Source: UBA967 sp044375555
GTDB lineage: Bacteria; Verrucomicrobiota; Verrucomicrobiia; Chthoniobacterales; Terrimicrobiaceae
Assembly (NCBI GenBank): GCA_044375555.1
Contig: JBILML010000021.1
Coordinates: 1 to 50,342 of the forward strand
DNA length: 50,342 nucleotides
Direction: 5' to 3'
Shown one piece after another: positions 40,632 to 49,241 of this stretch. Position 1 is the stretch's first letter. Every line of letters starts with the position of its first letter. Below the pieces are notes generated by a model that searched no databases, was not told where the DNA came from, and saw nothing but the letters and a program-made list of their open reading frames with translations. Both the position numbers and the translations under genes were made by a program.

Positions 40632-42479
40632 ATGAAAAACGAATCCATTCCGCACACTGGCGCGCCGAAACCGAACAATGCGGCCATTCTCGCCTGGGTC
40701 GAGGATTTCGCCGCCTTTACCAAACCCAATGAAATCTTCTGGTGCGACGGCTCCGAGGCTCAAGACAAGTCCATGCGCGAAGCGATCGTCGCCTCGGGCG
40801 CCGGTCAGTGGCTGAACCCCGACAAGCGCCCGAACTCCCTGCTCGTCCGCAGCGATCCCCGCGATGTCGCCCGCGTGGAGGAGCGGACCTACATCTGCTC
40901 GCGATCGAAAAAAGACTCTGGCCCGACGAACAACTGGGAAGCCCCTGACAAGATGAAAGCCCGACTCCAAGGCCTGTTCGACGGCTGCATGCGCGGACGA
41001 ATACTGTTCGTAATTCCCTTCAGCATGGGGCCGGTCGGCTCGCCGATCGCCCAATATGGCATCGAACTCTCCGACAGCCCATATGTCGTCGCGAACATGA
41101 AAATCATGACGCGCGTGAGCCCCGAGGTTTACCAGCAGATCGAAAAAACCGGCGTCTTTGTGAAATGCCTGCACTCGGTCGGGTGCCCGCTCGAACCGAG
41201 CCAGAAGGATGTCGCTTGGCCCTGCAACCCGCCCGAGACCTACATCACCCACTTCCCCGAGGAGCGGCTGATTATGAGCTTCGGCTCCGGCTACGGCGGC
41301 AACGCCCTCCTTGGCAAAAAATGCTTCGCCCTCCGCATCGCCTCCGCCATGGCGCGCGAGGAGGGCTGGATGGCCGAACACATGCTCGTGCTCGGCGTGA
41401 AGTCGCCCGACGGCGAGAAAACCTATGTCACCGCGGCGTTCCCGAGTGCGTGCGGCAAGACGAACTTCGCCATGATGGTCCCTCCGGACTCGATTAAAAA
41501 ACAAGGCTGGGAGATCACCTGCGTGGGCGACGACATCGCCTGGATCAAGCCCGGGCCCGACGGCTACCTGCGTGCGATCAACCCCGAGGCGGGCTTTTTT
41601 GGCGTTGCCCCAGGCACCTCGTATGCGAGCAACCCGATCGCCATGGACTCGATCAAACGCGACACCATTTTCACCAATGTCGCGCTCACCGACGACGGCG
41701 ATGTCTGGTGGGAAGGAATGACTAAAGAGCCACCCGCGCATCTCATCGACTGGCTTGGCCGGGATTGGAAGCCAGGCCAGACCGACAAGGACGGCAAACC
41801 CGTTCTCACCAGCCACCCGAACAGCCGCTTCACCGCGCCAGCGAGGAATTGCCCGGTGATCGACCCCGAGTGGGAAAACCCCGCCGGCGTGCCAGTCAGC
41901 GCGATCATTTTCGGAGGACGCCGCTCCACGACGATGCCGCTCATTTTCCAGTCCTTCAACTGGTCGCACGGCGTCTATCTCGGTGCCACGATGGGATCGG
42001 AGATGACCGCTGCCGCCGCCGGCACGCTCGGCCAGGTGCGCCGCGACCCGATGGCGATGCTGCCCTTCTGCGGTTACAACATGGGCGACTACCTCACTCA
42101 CTGGCTCCAGATGCGGAAACTCATCAAATATGTGCCCCGCATTTTTCATGTGAACTGGTTCCGAAAAAGCCCCGAAGGCAAATTCCTCTGGCCCGGCTAC
42201 GGCGAGAACACCCGCATTCTGAAATGGATGGTCGAACGCTGTCGCCCCGGCGCCCACGCGCTAGAAACCACGATCGGCTGGCTGCCCGACTACGAGGACA
42301 TCGACATGAAGGGGCTCGAGAAAACAGTCACGCCCGAGGTTTTCGCCGAGGCCCAGAAAATCGACACCTCCGAGTGGCATCGCGAACTCCTCTTGCAGGA
42401 TGAACTCTTCATCAAACTCTACAGCGAACTCCCAAAAGACCTCATTTTCCAGCGCGAGCTGCTGATGTCGCGGTTATAA
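40632..42479 (+). CDS. pckG: Phosphoenolpyruvate carboxykinase (GTP)
   Basis: A 615-residue GTP-dependent PEPCK that interconverts oxaloacetate and PEP. The GTP-binding P-loop is AFPSACGKTNFAM and the metal/PEP region includes the downstream VGDDIAWIKPGPDGYLRAINPEAGFFGVAPGT stretch. The ATG at 40632 has a Shine-Dalgarno AGGTGG 14-19 bp upstream; a GTG at 40614 is in frame but is part of that site. The GTP form, rather than the ATP form, is the one with ACGKTNFAM. Confidence 0.97.
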   Translation: MKNESIPHTGAPKPNNAAILAWVEDFAAFTKPNEIFWCDGSEAQDKSMREAIVASGAGQWLNPDKRPNSLLVRSDPRDVARVEERTYICSRSKKDSGPTNNWEAPDKMKARLQGLFDGCMRGRILFVIPFSMGPVGSPIAQYGIELSDSPYVVANMKIMTRVSPEVYQQIEKTGVFVKCLHSVGCPLEPSQKDVAWPCNPPETYITHFPEERLIMSFGSGYGGNALLGKKCFALRIASAMAREEGWMAEHMLVLGVKSPDGEKTYVTAAFPSACGKTNFAMMVPPDSIKKQGWEITCVGDDIAWIKPGPDGYLRAINPEAGFFGVAPGTSYASNPIAMDSIKRDTIFTNVALTDDGDVWWEGMTKEPPAHLIDWLGRDWKPGQTDKDGKPVLTSHPNSRFTAPARNCPVIDPEWENPAGVPVSAIIFGGRRSTTMPLIFQSFNWSHGVYLGATMGSEMTAAAAGTLGQVRRDPMAMLPFCGYNMGDYLTHWLQMRKLIKYVPRIFHVNWFRKSPEGKFLWPGYGENTRILKWMVERCRPGAHALETTIGWLPDYEDIDMKGLEKTVTPEVFAEAQKIDTSEWHRELLLQDELFIKLYSELPKDLIFQRELLMSRL

Positions 42480-42519
42480 AAACCATCGCCTTAAAAACCC
42501 AGACGCCGATTTTTCAACC

Positions 42520-42750
42520 ATGGCCATTTACACCTACGAAACGATTCCTGCTGCGCCGGATCAGCCTGTGCACACTTACGAGATTCGCCAGAGCATGAAG
42601 GACGCCGCACTCACGAGCCACCCCGAAACTGGCGAACCCATCCGCCGCGTGATTACTGGCGGGCTCGGTATCATGACTTCAGGCAAGGGCGGTGCTTCTG
42701 CGACTCCACCCAGCGGGCATGGATGCGGCACGGGCTGCGGCTGCGGTTGA
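42520..42750 (+). CDS. FmdB-like small protein lacking zinc-ribbon knuckle
   Basis: A 76-residue protein between pckG and cfa. The body (YEIRQSMKDAALTSHPETGEPIRRVITGG) is that of FmdB-type zinc ribbons, but the first Cys-x2-Cys near the N-terminus is missing (YTYETIPAAPDQPVHTYEI instead). The only cysteines are in a C-terminal GHGCGTGCGCG tail, which could bind metal in another way. Function of the FmdB family is unknown. Spacing of 40-45 bp on each side suggests a pckG-fmdB-cfa transcript. Confidence 0.75.
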   Translation: MAIYTYETIPAAPDQPVHTYEIRQSMKDAALTSHPETGEPIRRVITGGLGIMTSGKGGASATPPSGHGCGTGCGCG

Positions 42751-42794
42751 ATCCTTGATTCCGCCCGAGGCGGGCTTCATCGTTCCAGCCCGCA

Positions 42795-44024
42795 ATGTTT
42801 TTCCGACGCCTTGTTCTTAATAGTTTCGCCAAGCTCCAATCCGGTCGCATGGAGGTTCTGCTGCCCGATGGCGCGAGGGGCGTTTACGGAGGTCTCGGCT
42901 CCGGCGTCGAAGCCCGCATCGAGGTGCTGGACGAAAATTTCTTCAAGCGCTGCGTGCTCCACGGCCCGATCGGTTTTGCGGAAGCCTACATGGCAGGCGA
43001 GTGGACGACGCCCGATCTAGTCAAAGTCATCGCGTGGTTCATTCTTAATTCCGATGAGGCCGAAGCCCTGCAAACCCGCACCCGGCGCGGCACCGGAGCC
43101 TTCAACCTGCTCAATTTCGCCAACCGCCTCCTGCACCTCCGCCGACCGAACAGCCGCCGGATGAGCCGTGAGAACATTCGCGAGCACTACGATCTCAGCA
43201 ACGAGTTTTTCCAGCTCTGGCTGGACCCGACGATGACCTACTCGAGCGCGTATTTCGAACGCGCCGACGAACCACTCGAAGCCGCCCAGATCCGGAAATA
43301 CGACAAGCTCTGCCGCCGCCTCCACATCGCCCCGACAGACAGCGTGCTCGAGATCGGCTCCGGCTGGGGTGGGTTCAGCATGCACGCGGCGAAGACCTAT
43401 GGTTGCCGCGTCACCACCGTCACCATCTCCCAGCAGCAATTCGACGAAGCCTCGCGCCGCATCCAAGACGCCGGCCTAGGCGAAAAAATCCAAATCCTCC
43501 TCTGCGACTACCGCGACCTGCGCGGGCAGTTCGAAAAAATCGCCTCGATCGAAATGCTCGAAGCCGTCGGCGACAAATATGTGGACGGCTATTTCACGAA
43601 AATCGACTCGCTCCTCGCCCCGCGCGGCCTAGCCGGCCTGCAAGCGATCCTCTGCCCCGACAACCAATACCCCATCCTCCGCGACGGCGTGGATTTCATC
43701 CAAAAGCACATCTTCCCCGGCTCGCTCCTCATGTGCAACGCCCGCATCGGCCAAGCCCTCCGAGCCTGCGGCGACCTGAATCTTTTCGACTACGAGGACA
43801 TGGCACCGCACTACGCGCTCACGCTCCAACGCTGGCGCGAGACTTTTGAGGAAAAACTCGACGCCGTCCGCGCGCTCGGGTTCGACGAGATTTTCATCTG
43901 CAAATGGCGCTACTACCTCGCCTACTGCGAAGCCGCCTTCGGCACCCGTCACATCACCGTCGCCCAATTCGTCCTCTCCCGCCCCGACAACCTCGCCATC
44001 CCTTCGGCGATTTACTCGATCTAG
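42795..44024 (+). CDS. cfa: Cyclopropane-fatty-acyl-phospholipid synthase family
   Basis: A 409-residue SAM-dependent methyltransferase that modifies unsaturated acyl chains. Motif I is VLEIGSGWGG (184-193), preceded by the family element HYDLSNEFFQLWLDPTMTYS (131-150). The N-terminal 110 residues (GARGVYGG, GPIGFAEAYMAGEW) are the usual lipid-binding part of the CFA/COG2230 branch. The C-terminus YLAYCEAAFGTRHITVAQFVLSRP is typical. Last core gene before the integrated element. Confidence 0.94.
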   Translation: MFFRRLVLNSFAKLQSGRMEVLLPDGARGVYGGLGSGVEARIEVLDENFFKRCVLHGPIGFAEAYMAGEWTTPDLVKVIAWFILNSDEAEALQTRTRRGTGAFNLLNFANRLLHLRRPNSRRMSRENIREHYDLSNEFFQLWLDPTMTYSSAYFERADEPLEAAQIRKYDKLCRRLHIAPTDSVLEIGSGWGGFSMHAAKTYGCRVTTVTISQQQFDEASRRIQDAGLGEKIQILLCDYRDLRGQFEKIASIEMLEAVGDKYVDGYFTKIDSLLAPRGLAGLQAILCPDNQYPILRDGVDFIQKHIFPGSLLMCNARIGQALRACGDLNLFDYEDMAPHYALTLQRWRETFEEKLDAVRALGFDEIFICKWRYYLAYCEAAFGTRHITVAQFVLSRPDNLAIPSAIYSI

Positions 44025-44141
44025 CCCGAGCTCCGCAGTTTCAAAAGTCGTTCCCACGCCCCGCAACAGCTTTCTTTGGCGCTCCATGGCACTTTTCGAA
44101 CAAACAAAACATCATTTGCAAGCAACTGCAAATAAAAGGAA

Positions 44142-44205
44142 TGGGCAGAACTGGATTCGAACCAGTGAAGGCGTAAGCCAGCGGATTTACAGTCCGATGG
44201 TTGCC
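44142..44205 (-). tRNA. 3' fragment of tRNA-Tyr (attachment-site copy)
   Basis: On the minus strand: CGGACTGTAAATCCG (anticodon arm, GTA), a short variable arm, T-arm CTGGTTCGAATCCAG and acceptor end TTCTGCCCA. The 5' half, including the acceptor strand GGGCAGA and most of the D-arm, is absent from the adjoining sequence. It is therefore a split copy left at the end of an integrated element, not a functional gene. The intact tRNA-Tyr is expected at the other end of the element, outside the window. Confidence 0.85.
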
Positions 44206-44220
44206 TACTGAAACTTGCCA

Positions 44221-44241
44221 AAGTGACAAAAAAGTGACAAA
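44221..44241. repeat. Direct repeats between tRNA fragment and integrase
   Basis: AAGTGACAAA occurs twice (44221-44230 and 44232-44241) 11 bp apart, about one helical turn, next to the split tRNA. These are good candidates for integrase arm-binding sites. Confidence 0.5.
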
Positions 44242-44284
44242 TAGGGTCGTTAGCGTTGCACCAAATTGACGCTCGTTGAATCCT

Positions 44285-45631
44285 ATGAACTCTACCAGTA
44301 AAGCATCCCACACCGATCCGGTTTCAGCCTCCAAACGTAAGCGCCGAGCTTGGGCGGTGATTCGGGAGACTTGGCCGAAGATTCGCAAGCGTCCGCTGGC
44401 GGGGGGGAAGTTTGTTTTTGAAATCGATTGCCGCTACCTCGATGCGGGGGGGAGATCGGCGGGGAAGCGTTATCGTGAGGCGACTGAGGATGCCGCGTTG
44501 ATTCTCGCGGAGCAGAAGGCGCAGAGCCGCACTAACGAGGGGAAGGTGCTTATTTCCTTGTCCACGGATCAACAGCGGCAGGCGGTGCGGGCGTTTGATG
44601 TTTTGAAGGCGCATGGCGTTGCGATGGACTTGGAGGATGTGGCGAAGGCTTATTTAAAGCATGTGGCGAAGACGGAGGAGCCGCTGTCTGTGGAGAAGCT
44701 TGTGGAGCGGTTTCTGGCGCACAAGCGCAAGAATCCCAAACGGGAATTGAGTAAGCGGCATCTGGATGATTTGCGGTTGCGGTTGGATCAGTTTTGCAAT
44801 GGCCGGGGGGCGGGCGTGGTTGGTTTTGCGGAGCGGATGGCCCATGAGATTGGACACAAGGAGATCGAGGCTTGGTTGATGGGACTGCCTTACAATCGGA
44901 CGACTCGGGCGAAATACCGGACGCACCTTTCGGCACTGTTCAATTTCGCAAAGCAGAATGGCATCGCGGGGGAGAATCCTATGGAGAGAGTGGCAGCTAT
45001 GGCGGCAGGTGAGCCGCCGAGGGAGATTCTAACGCCTGCGCAGGCCGAGGCGCTGCTGAAGTGTGCTGATCCATCAATCTGTGCGGCGTTGGCTCTTGGC
45101 TTGTTTGCTGGCTTGAGACCGGAGAGTGAAATCTGCCGGTTGGATTGGAGCCTGATTCATTTGGTGCAGGAGACGATCACGGATCCAGCGGGGAATAAGG
45201 TGAAATCTTATGGTCACATTGATGTGCGGGAGTCGAAGGGGGTAGGCGGGGAGAGGTTGGTGCAGATCACGCCGAATCTTTACGCCTGGCTGAAGCGGGT
45301 GCGGCCTGCTTCGGGCACGGGGCCGGTGTCGGTGGGGTATGATCGATTGAATGAGTTGATCAAGGCGGCGGCGACGGCGGCTGGGATCGAGCGCTGGCCG
45401 CATGACGGGATGCGGCATAGTTTTTGTTCGTATCATTTCGCGGCGTATCGTGACGAGCACGCGACGATGGCGCAGAGTGGACACCGGAGCGTATCGACCT
45501 TCCGGCGGCATTACTGCAAGCCGATTCAACAGAAGGTGGCATTTGCGTATTGGAAGATTCGACCGACAGCGGGTGCCGGAAAAATTGTCGAGCCGGAGCC
45601 GTTGCAATCGCCTAAACGGAAATTGAAATGA
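44285..45631 (+). CDS. Tyrosine-type integrase
   Basis: A 448-residue tyrosine recombinase. The catalytic residues are R278 (GLFAGLRPES), H373-x-x-R377 (HDGMRHSF), H400 (GHRS) and Y410 (RRHYCKP). The N-terminal 130 residues contain a basic stretch suited to arm-site binding. The ATG at 44285 is preferred to a TTG at 44276. It is oriented away from the tRNA fragment and begins 80 bp from it, the usual arrangement for elements inserting at a tRNA 3' end. Its stop overlaps the next gene by 4 bp. Confidence 0.95.
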   Translation: MNSTSKASHTDPVSASKRKRRAWAVIRETWPKIRKRPLAGGKFVFEIDCRYLDAGGRSAGKRYREATEDAALILAEQKAQSRTNEGKVLISLSTDQQRQAVRAFDVLKAHGVAMDLEDVAKAYLKHVAKTEEPLSVEKLVERFLAHKRKNPKRELSKRHLDDLRLRLDQFCNGRGAGVVGFAERMAHEIGHKEIEAWLMGLPYNRTTRAKYRTHLSALFNFAKQNGIAGENPMERVAAMAAGEPPREILTPAQAEALLKCADPSICAALALGLFAGLRPESEICRLDWSLIHLVQETITDPAGNKVKSYGHIDVRESKGVGGERLVQITPNLYAWLKRVRPASGTGPVSVGYDRLNELIKAAATAAGIERWPHDGMRHSFCSYHFAAYRDEHATMAQSGHRSVSTFRRHYCKPIQQKVAFAYWKIRPTAGAGKIVEPEPLQSPKRKLK

Positions 45632-46719
45632 AAGCCAAACCGTCGAAAGCAAGGGGGGGCAGGGGGGGTAAAAAAACGGCCGCGAAGCCGGTGAAGGATG
45701 TTGAGTTGGAAGTCGCCGAGCAACGAAAAAGGCGGAAACTCCGCAAGCAGGCAGCAAAGGTAGCGAATGCTTTGAACATTCTGCCCAGGGTGGCGAATGT
45801 TGGGTTTCCAGAGGGTTTTCGTGTTCGTTTGTCGGAGGAGAGTTTGGAGGCCTTGTCGTCTCAGCCAGAGGCAAAAGGTCCAAAGAAGAGGAGATCGCAG
45901 CAGGAAGCGAAGGAGATTCGCCACATAAAAGATCGGCCCGATTTTCCATCCAAGGCGCCGGAGGTCGTTCAATACTTTAGCGAAAAGGCATCGGGGCAGT
46001 TCACCCGGCCGAATGACGGTGTATTAAGCAGGGAGACTCAGTGGATTTATCTCTTTATCCAGCGGTTGTCCTCATTCACTCGCTGTTTGGGCGATGTCTT
46101 GCATGAGGGGTTGCCGCCAAAAAACTGGAGGCCTCATGCCGAGGCTGCTCTTCAAAAGCAAATCCTGCCAAGCTGGTCGGGGGAATACACCGAGGAGTTG
46201 ATGGCGATAGAGGCTTTGAGGGATTGCGCTCTCATGGCGGCGGTGACGCTTAGGCTGGCATCGGAAAGGGGTGACGGGGGTGAGCGCAGTGGTTTTATAG
46301 CCGAGAAAGCGGCGGCGGCATTTCAAGACCTGGAGAGCTTTTTTGTTCTGCCTGCAGAGCAGGCTCGAAAACGCAAGGAGCGCCGCTCGAAAAGGGCCGA
46401 TGATCCCAGAGATTGGTCGCATGCTTTTACAGCCCAGTGTGTGAAGTTGATGTCGGATGCGCTGTATCTGCACGCTGTTGCCGTGGGTAAGGGCGCGTGT
46501 CTAAAGGTGGAGGGCTATTCCAGCGCGCTTCCCAGCGTGGAATTCAATGCAGCTGCGGGAGCTTTCGAGGCATGGTCTCTTTGGTTCATGGGGTGGTTGG
46601 ATACTTGTTCGCGGCGCGGGATTATTGATCGGGACATGTGGATAAAGCGTCGCACCACATTGATTGCAAGGGAGATAATTCCCGAAATTCATCGGCGGTG
46701 GATGGCGGGGTTATTGTAG
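45628..46719 (+). CDS. Unknown protein coupled to integrase
   Basis: A 363-residue protein with a strongly basic N-terminus (Lys/Arg/Gly rich, RGGRGGKKTAAKP) and a mainly helical remainder. Not recognised. Its ATG overlaps the integrase stop by 4 bp, so it is likely co-translated and element-specific. It could bind DNA through the basic start (inference). It ends 4 bp before a perfect palindrome at 46723. Confidence 0.65.
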   Translation: MKAKPSKARGGRGGKKTAAKPVKDVELEVAEQRKRRKLRKQAAKVANALNILPRVANVGFPEGFRVRLSEESLEALSSQPEAKGPKKRRSQQEAKEIRHIKDRPDFPSKAPEVVQYFSEKASGQFTRPNDGVLSRETQWIYLFIQRLSSFTRCLGDVLHEGLPPKNWRPHAEAALQKQILPSWSGEYTEELMAIEALRDCALMAAVTLRLASERGDGGERSGFIAEKAAAAFQDLESFFVLPAEQARKRKERRSKRADDPRDWSHAFTAQCVKLMSDALYLHAVAVGKGACLKVEGYSSALPSVEFNAAAGAFEAWSLWFMGWLDTCSRRGIIDRDMWIKRRTTLIAREIIPEIHRRWMAGLL

Positions 46720-46722
46720 CCC

Positions 46723-46744
46723 CCAAAGTGTCCGGACACTTTGG
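46723..46744. repeat. Perfect 22-bp palindrome
   Basis: Arms CCAAAGTGTCC and GGACACTTTGG with no loop, immediately after the gene at 45628. Absence of a T-run on either strand argues against a simple terminator; an operator for an element-encoded regulator is more likely. Confidence 0.6.
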
Positions 46745-46797
46745 TTAAAACATTGTTTATCATGTTGTTGCAATTTTATTCTCTAGTCAACTCGCGT

Positions 46798-46852
46798 CAT
46801 GTTGGTAGTGCTCCGCGCAGTATGTGCGGGGCCAAACACCATAACCAACATG
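46798..46852 (+). promoter_or_regulatory. Hairpin leader enclosing the HTH gene start
   Basis: CATGTTGGT (46798-46806) and ACCAACATG (46844-46852) are exact inverted repeats, with an inner CCGCGCA/TGCGGGG stem. The ATG of the downstream HTH gene lies in the 3' arm, so a folded leader would hide the start codon. Confidence 0.45.
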
Positions 46853-47041
46853 CAATACTCAAACATACCATCCGAGGCTGACCGCCTCGGCATCTCACAG
46901 CGCCTTCTTTGGCGTTGGATCAAAGCTCGGCGCGTTCCGAGCATCAAATGTGGCCGGCGGGTTCTTCTGCGGCCTGAGGAAGTAGACGCTGCCCTCAACC
47001 GATTCCGGTCGGCAGCTATCGGGGAGGGAAATCAGAAATGA
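46850..47041 (+). CDS. Small HTH protein, excisionase-like
   Basis: A 63-residue protein with a MerR/AlpA-type winged helix: EADRLGISQRLLWRWIKARR, then VPSIKCGRRVLLRPEEVDAAL. This is the pattern of recombination directionality factors and HTH_17 proteins carried by tRNA-integrated elements. The start at 46850 gives the family N-terminus; the longer frame reads through the leader hairpin. Likely controls excision or the downstream replication genes. Confidence 0.85.
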   Translation: MQYSNIPSEADRLGISQRLLWRWIKARRVPSIKCGRRVLLRPEEVDAALNRFRSAAIGEGNQK

Positions 47042-47053
47042 GAACGCTCCTTA

Positions 47054-47094
47054 CAAAAAGAAAAGCCCAAGGAGGCTGGCGGGCCTCCAAGGGC
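47054..47094 (-). terminator. Minus-strand terminator-like hairpin
   Basis: GCCCAAGGAGG (47065-47075) and CCTCCAAGGGC (47084-47094) form a stem with a symmetric AA/AA internal loop. On the minus strand TTTTCTTTTT follows. No minus-strand gene was found to use it. Confidence 0.5.
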
Positions 47095-47195
47095 GGGATT
47101 CCCGTGACAGGAATAAGTAAAACCTACTTTGCGACAGGATGGGGGCAAGGCCTATTCTCGCGAGTATTCCATGGTTGCGAGAGGAGGGTTGAAAA

Positions 47196-48110
47196 ATGAC
47201 GACATCCCTTCCATCGCTGCCGCAGGAGCAAAAGCTCCCGCAATTCGTCAGGGATTTGCTGAGCTCTCCGCCGCGACGCGGCGGGGGGCTTCACAACTGG
47301 TTTTTCAAAACAGCGCGGGTTCTGCATCCGTTCCGCTCGAGGGAGGAGATAGTGGAGTTGCTTCGCAGCGCCACGCACGGGGAACCGGTGCAGGCGGGCG
47401 AGATCGAGAGCGCAGTGCACAACTCTGCGGAGTGTGCTTGGCAGCCAGGGCAGTTCGCGCCAAAGGCGCGGACTTCGCCTTGGCCTGCTCTGGATCAAGC
47501 GAAGCAGACGGAAATCATCGCCGGAGGCGGCGAGCTTTCCGACCTGTGGGAGTTGAGTCCGCGGCGGGTCAAGGGCGAGGAGTCGCAAACCGAGGAGATT
47601 ATTGACGCTCTATTTCCAAGCGATTCGTTGATCTGCTGCGGTGCTTCGAGCAAGAGCTTCGCCACTCGTCCGAGATCGGAGTGGCGAGGTAAGTTGGCTG
47701 GGCTTCAGTTGATCGTCCCGAGTCCCATGTCGGCGGTGACTGGAAAGACCAAGGACGGTCGAGACAGCGGCCACACGCTCTCAAATACAGGGCCAAGAAG
47801 ATTTCTCGTCATCGAGCAAGACTCGGGGACGCAGGATGAGCAGGCAGCGGTGCTCATGCACCTCGCATTGCGAGCGCCGCTGGCTCTGGCCGTGCACAGC
47901 GGGAGCAAGAGCATCCATGGTTGGTTCTACTGCGTCGGTCAGACCGAGGAGCGTTTGCGCCGCTTTATGAACTACGCGGTGAGTATCGGCGCAGACAGCG
48001 CCACTTGGACTCGCTCGCAGTTTGTGAGGATGCCGGATGGCACTCGCGACAATGGCAATCGGCAGTCGGTTTATTTCTTCAACCCGGAGGTGCTGAAAAA
48101 TGAAGCCTGA
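47196..48110 (+). CDS. Primase-like element replication protein
   Basis: A 304-residue protein. The C-terminal part (LALAVHSGSKSIHGWFYCVG, then RRFMNYAVSIGADSATW and RSQFVRMPDGTRDNGNRQSVYFF) resembles archaeo-eukaryotic primase-type domains seen on plasmids and integrated elements; a catalytic SxxxH-like pattern (SKSIHGWF) is present. The N-terminal half has no clear domain. It overlaps the RepA-like gene by 11 bp, so the two are probably co-translated as a replication module. Confidence 0.7.
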   Translation: MTTSLPSLPQEQKLPQFVRDLLSSPPRRGGGLHNWFFKTARVLHPFRSREEIVELLRSATHGEPVQAGEIESAVHNSAECAWQPGQFAPKARTSPWPALDQAKQTEIIAGGGELSDLWELSPRRVKGEESQTEEIIDALFPSDSLICCGASSKSFATRPRSEWRGKLAGLQLIVPSPMSAVTGKTKDGRDSGHTLSNTGPRRFLVIEQDSGTQDEQAAVLMHLALRAPLALAVHSGSKSIHGWFYCVGQTEERLRRFMNYAVSIGADSATWTRSQFVRMPDGTRDNGNRQSVYFFNPEVLKNEA

Positions 48111-49116
48111 CCTTGCAACAGAGTGGAAGGATGAACTGGAGGTGAGCGAGGAGTCGAAGGAGATTTCGATGCTCGATGCCATTCGGCTTTCAGCCAAGAG
48201 CGCAAGCGGGATTGCGGCTCTCGGCTTGCCGCCGCGTGAGCCGGTGCTCGGTGATTGGTTGAAGGAGGGAGACACTGGTTTTCTCTATGCGCCACGCGGC
48301 ATTGGGAAGACTTGGTTGAGCATGTTGCTTTCGAGCAGTGTGGCAAACGGCGGGCAGGCAGGACCGTGGAAAGCTCATGGAGCGCGCAAGGTGGTCTACA
48401 TCGATGGCGAGATGGCTCTCGATGGGATGCTGGAGCGCATGGAGGGGATGCAGTCGGGGGAGAATTTGGTCGTATTGAATCACGAGGTTCTTTTCCACCT
48501 CGGGAACAAGACGCTGAACCTTGCCGACCGTGCGACTCAGGATGCTCTCACCGCTTATTTGGTGGAGTCGGGTGCCGGAATGGTTGTCCTGGACAACCTC
48601 TCTTGCCTTTGCTCCGGCATGGAGGAAAACAAGGGGGATGATTGGGAGCGGGTCTTGCATTGGCTGCTGACTCTCCGCCGTCTGAAAATCGTCGTGCTGA
48701 TCGTGCACCATGCCGGTCGCAATGGTGAGATGCGGGGCACCAGCAGGCGGGAGGATGCCGCTTTTTGGGTGCTCAAGCTCGACTATGCCGATGAGGCCAA
48801 GAGCGGCACTTCAAGAATGGCGAAGTTTGTCTCGATGTTCACCAAGGAGCGTAACTCCGGGCGTGAGCAGATGCCGCTGGAATGGACCTTCGAGACGGAT
48901 TCGGCGGGGGTGGTTCGCGTGGATTACAAGCAGGCTGATCCGCTGGCAGTTTTCCGAAGCTGGGTTGAATTTGGCCTTTCCAACGCGACGGCGATTGCCG
49001 AGGCGATGGATGTCTCAGTGGGCCATGTCTCCAAGCTGGCGAAAAGGGCCGTGGGTGCTGGCTGGCTCAAAGTCCAGGGGCGAAAATACATTCTCGTTTC
49101 CGGTGTGCCAGTATAG
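48100..49116 (+). CDS. RepA-like ATPase (RecA/AAA fold)
   Basis: A 338-residue ATPase with Walker A APRGIGKTW (64-72) and Walker B AGMVVLDNLSCL, then IVLIVHHAGRNGEMRGTS, as in the hexameric RepA-like helicases of plasmids (RSF1010 RepA/AAA_25). The C-terminal 60 residues are a small helix-rich domain (SNATAIAEAMDVSVGHVSKLAKRAVGAGW) that reads like a winged-helix DNA-binding unit. It directly precedes the GGAAACG repeats and overlaps the primase-like gene. Replication initiation is inferred from this combination. Confidence 0.85.
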   Translation: MKPDLATEWKDELEVSEESKEISMLDAIRLSAKSASGIAALGLPPREPVLGDWLKEGDTGFLYAPRGIGKTWLSMLLSSSVANGGQAGPWKAHGARKVVYIDGEMALDGMLERMEGMQSGENLVVLNHEVLFHLGNKTLNLADRATQDALTAYLVESGAGMVVLDNLSCLCSGMEENKGDDWERVLHWLLTLRRLKIVVLIVHHAGRNGEMRGTSRREDAAFWVLKLDYADEAKSGTSRMAKFVSMFTKERNSGREQMPLEWTFETDSAGVVRVDYKQADPLAVFRSWVEFGLSNATAIAEAMDVSVGHVSKLAKRAVGAGWLKVQGRKYILVSGVPV

Positions 49117-49241
49117 GCGGGGAAACGGGAAACGAGAGGAAACGAAATCGGAAACTAAGGGCGTTTTTGGAAACGAAACGCTCTCTTCCCTCTGATCCTT
49201 GGAAACGGGCTGCAGACCGTTTTGGGGGGTGGTTGGAAACG
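49095..49241 (+). repeat. GGAAACG repeats, iteron-like
   Basis: GGAAACG occurs at 49121, 49128, 49138, 49169, 49201 and 49235, GGAAACT at 49150, and the complement CGTTTCC at 49095. Spacing is irregular (7 to 34 bp), unlike the roughly 21-bp period of classical iterons. The cluster starts at the end of the RepA-like gene and would be the natural place for an origin. Confidence 0.6.

Noticed and set aside
40527..42257. 576-codon minus-strand open frame opposite pckG, and 39165-40442 opposite acnA
   Set aside because: Same reason: no recognisable domain, and real PEPCK and aconitase motifs lie on the other strand.
44142..44205. Functional tRNA-Tyr gene
   Set aside because: The 5' acceptor strand and most of the D-arm are missing from the upstream sequence; only the 3' part is present.
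49095..49241. CRISPR array
   Set aside because: The repeats are only 7 bp with irregular spacing and no spacer structure; no cas gene is nearby.
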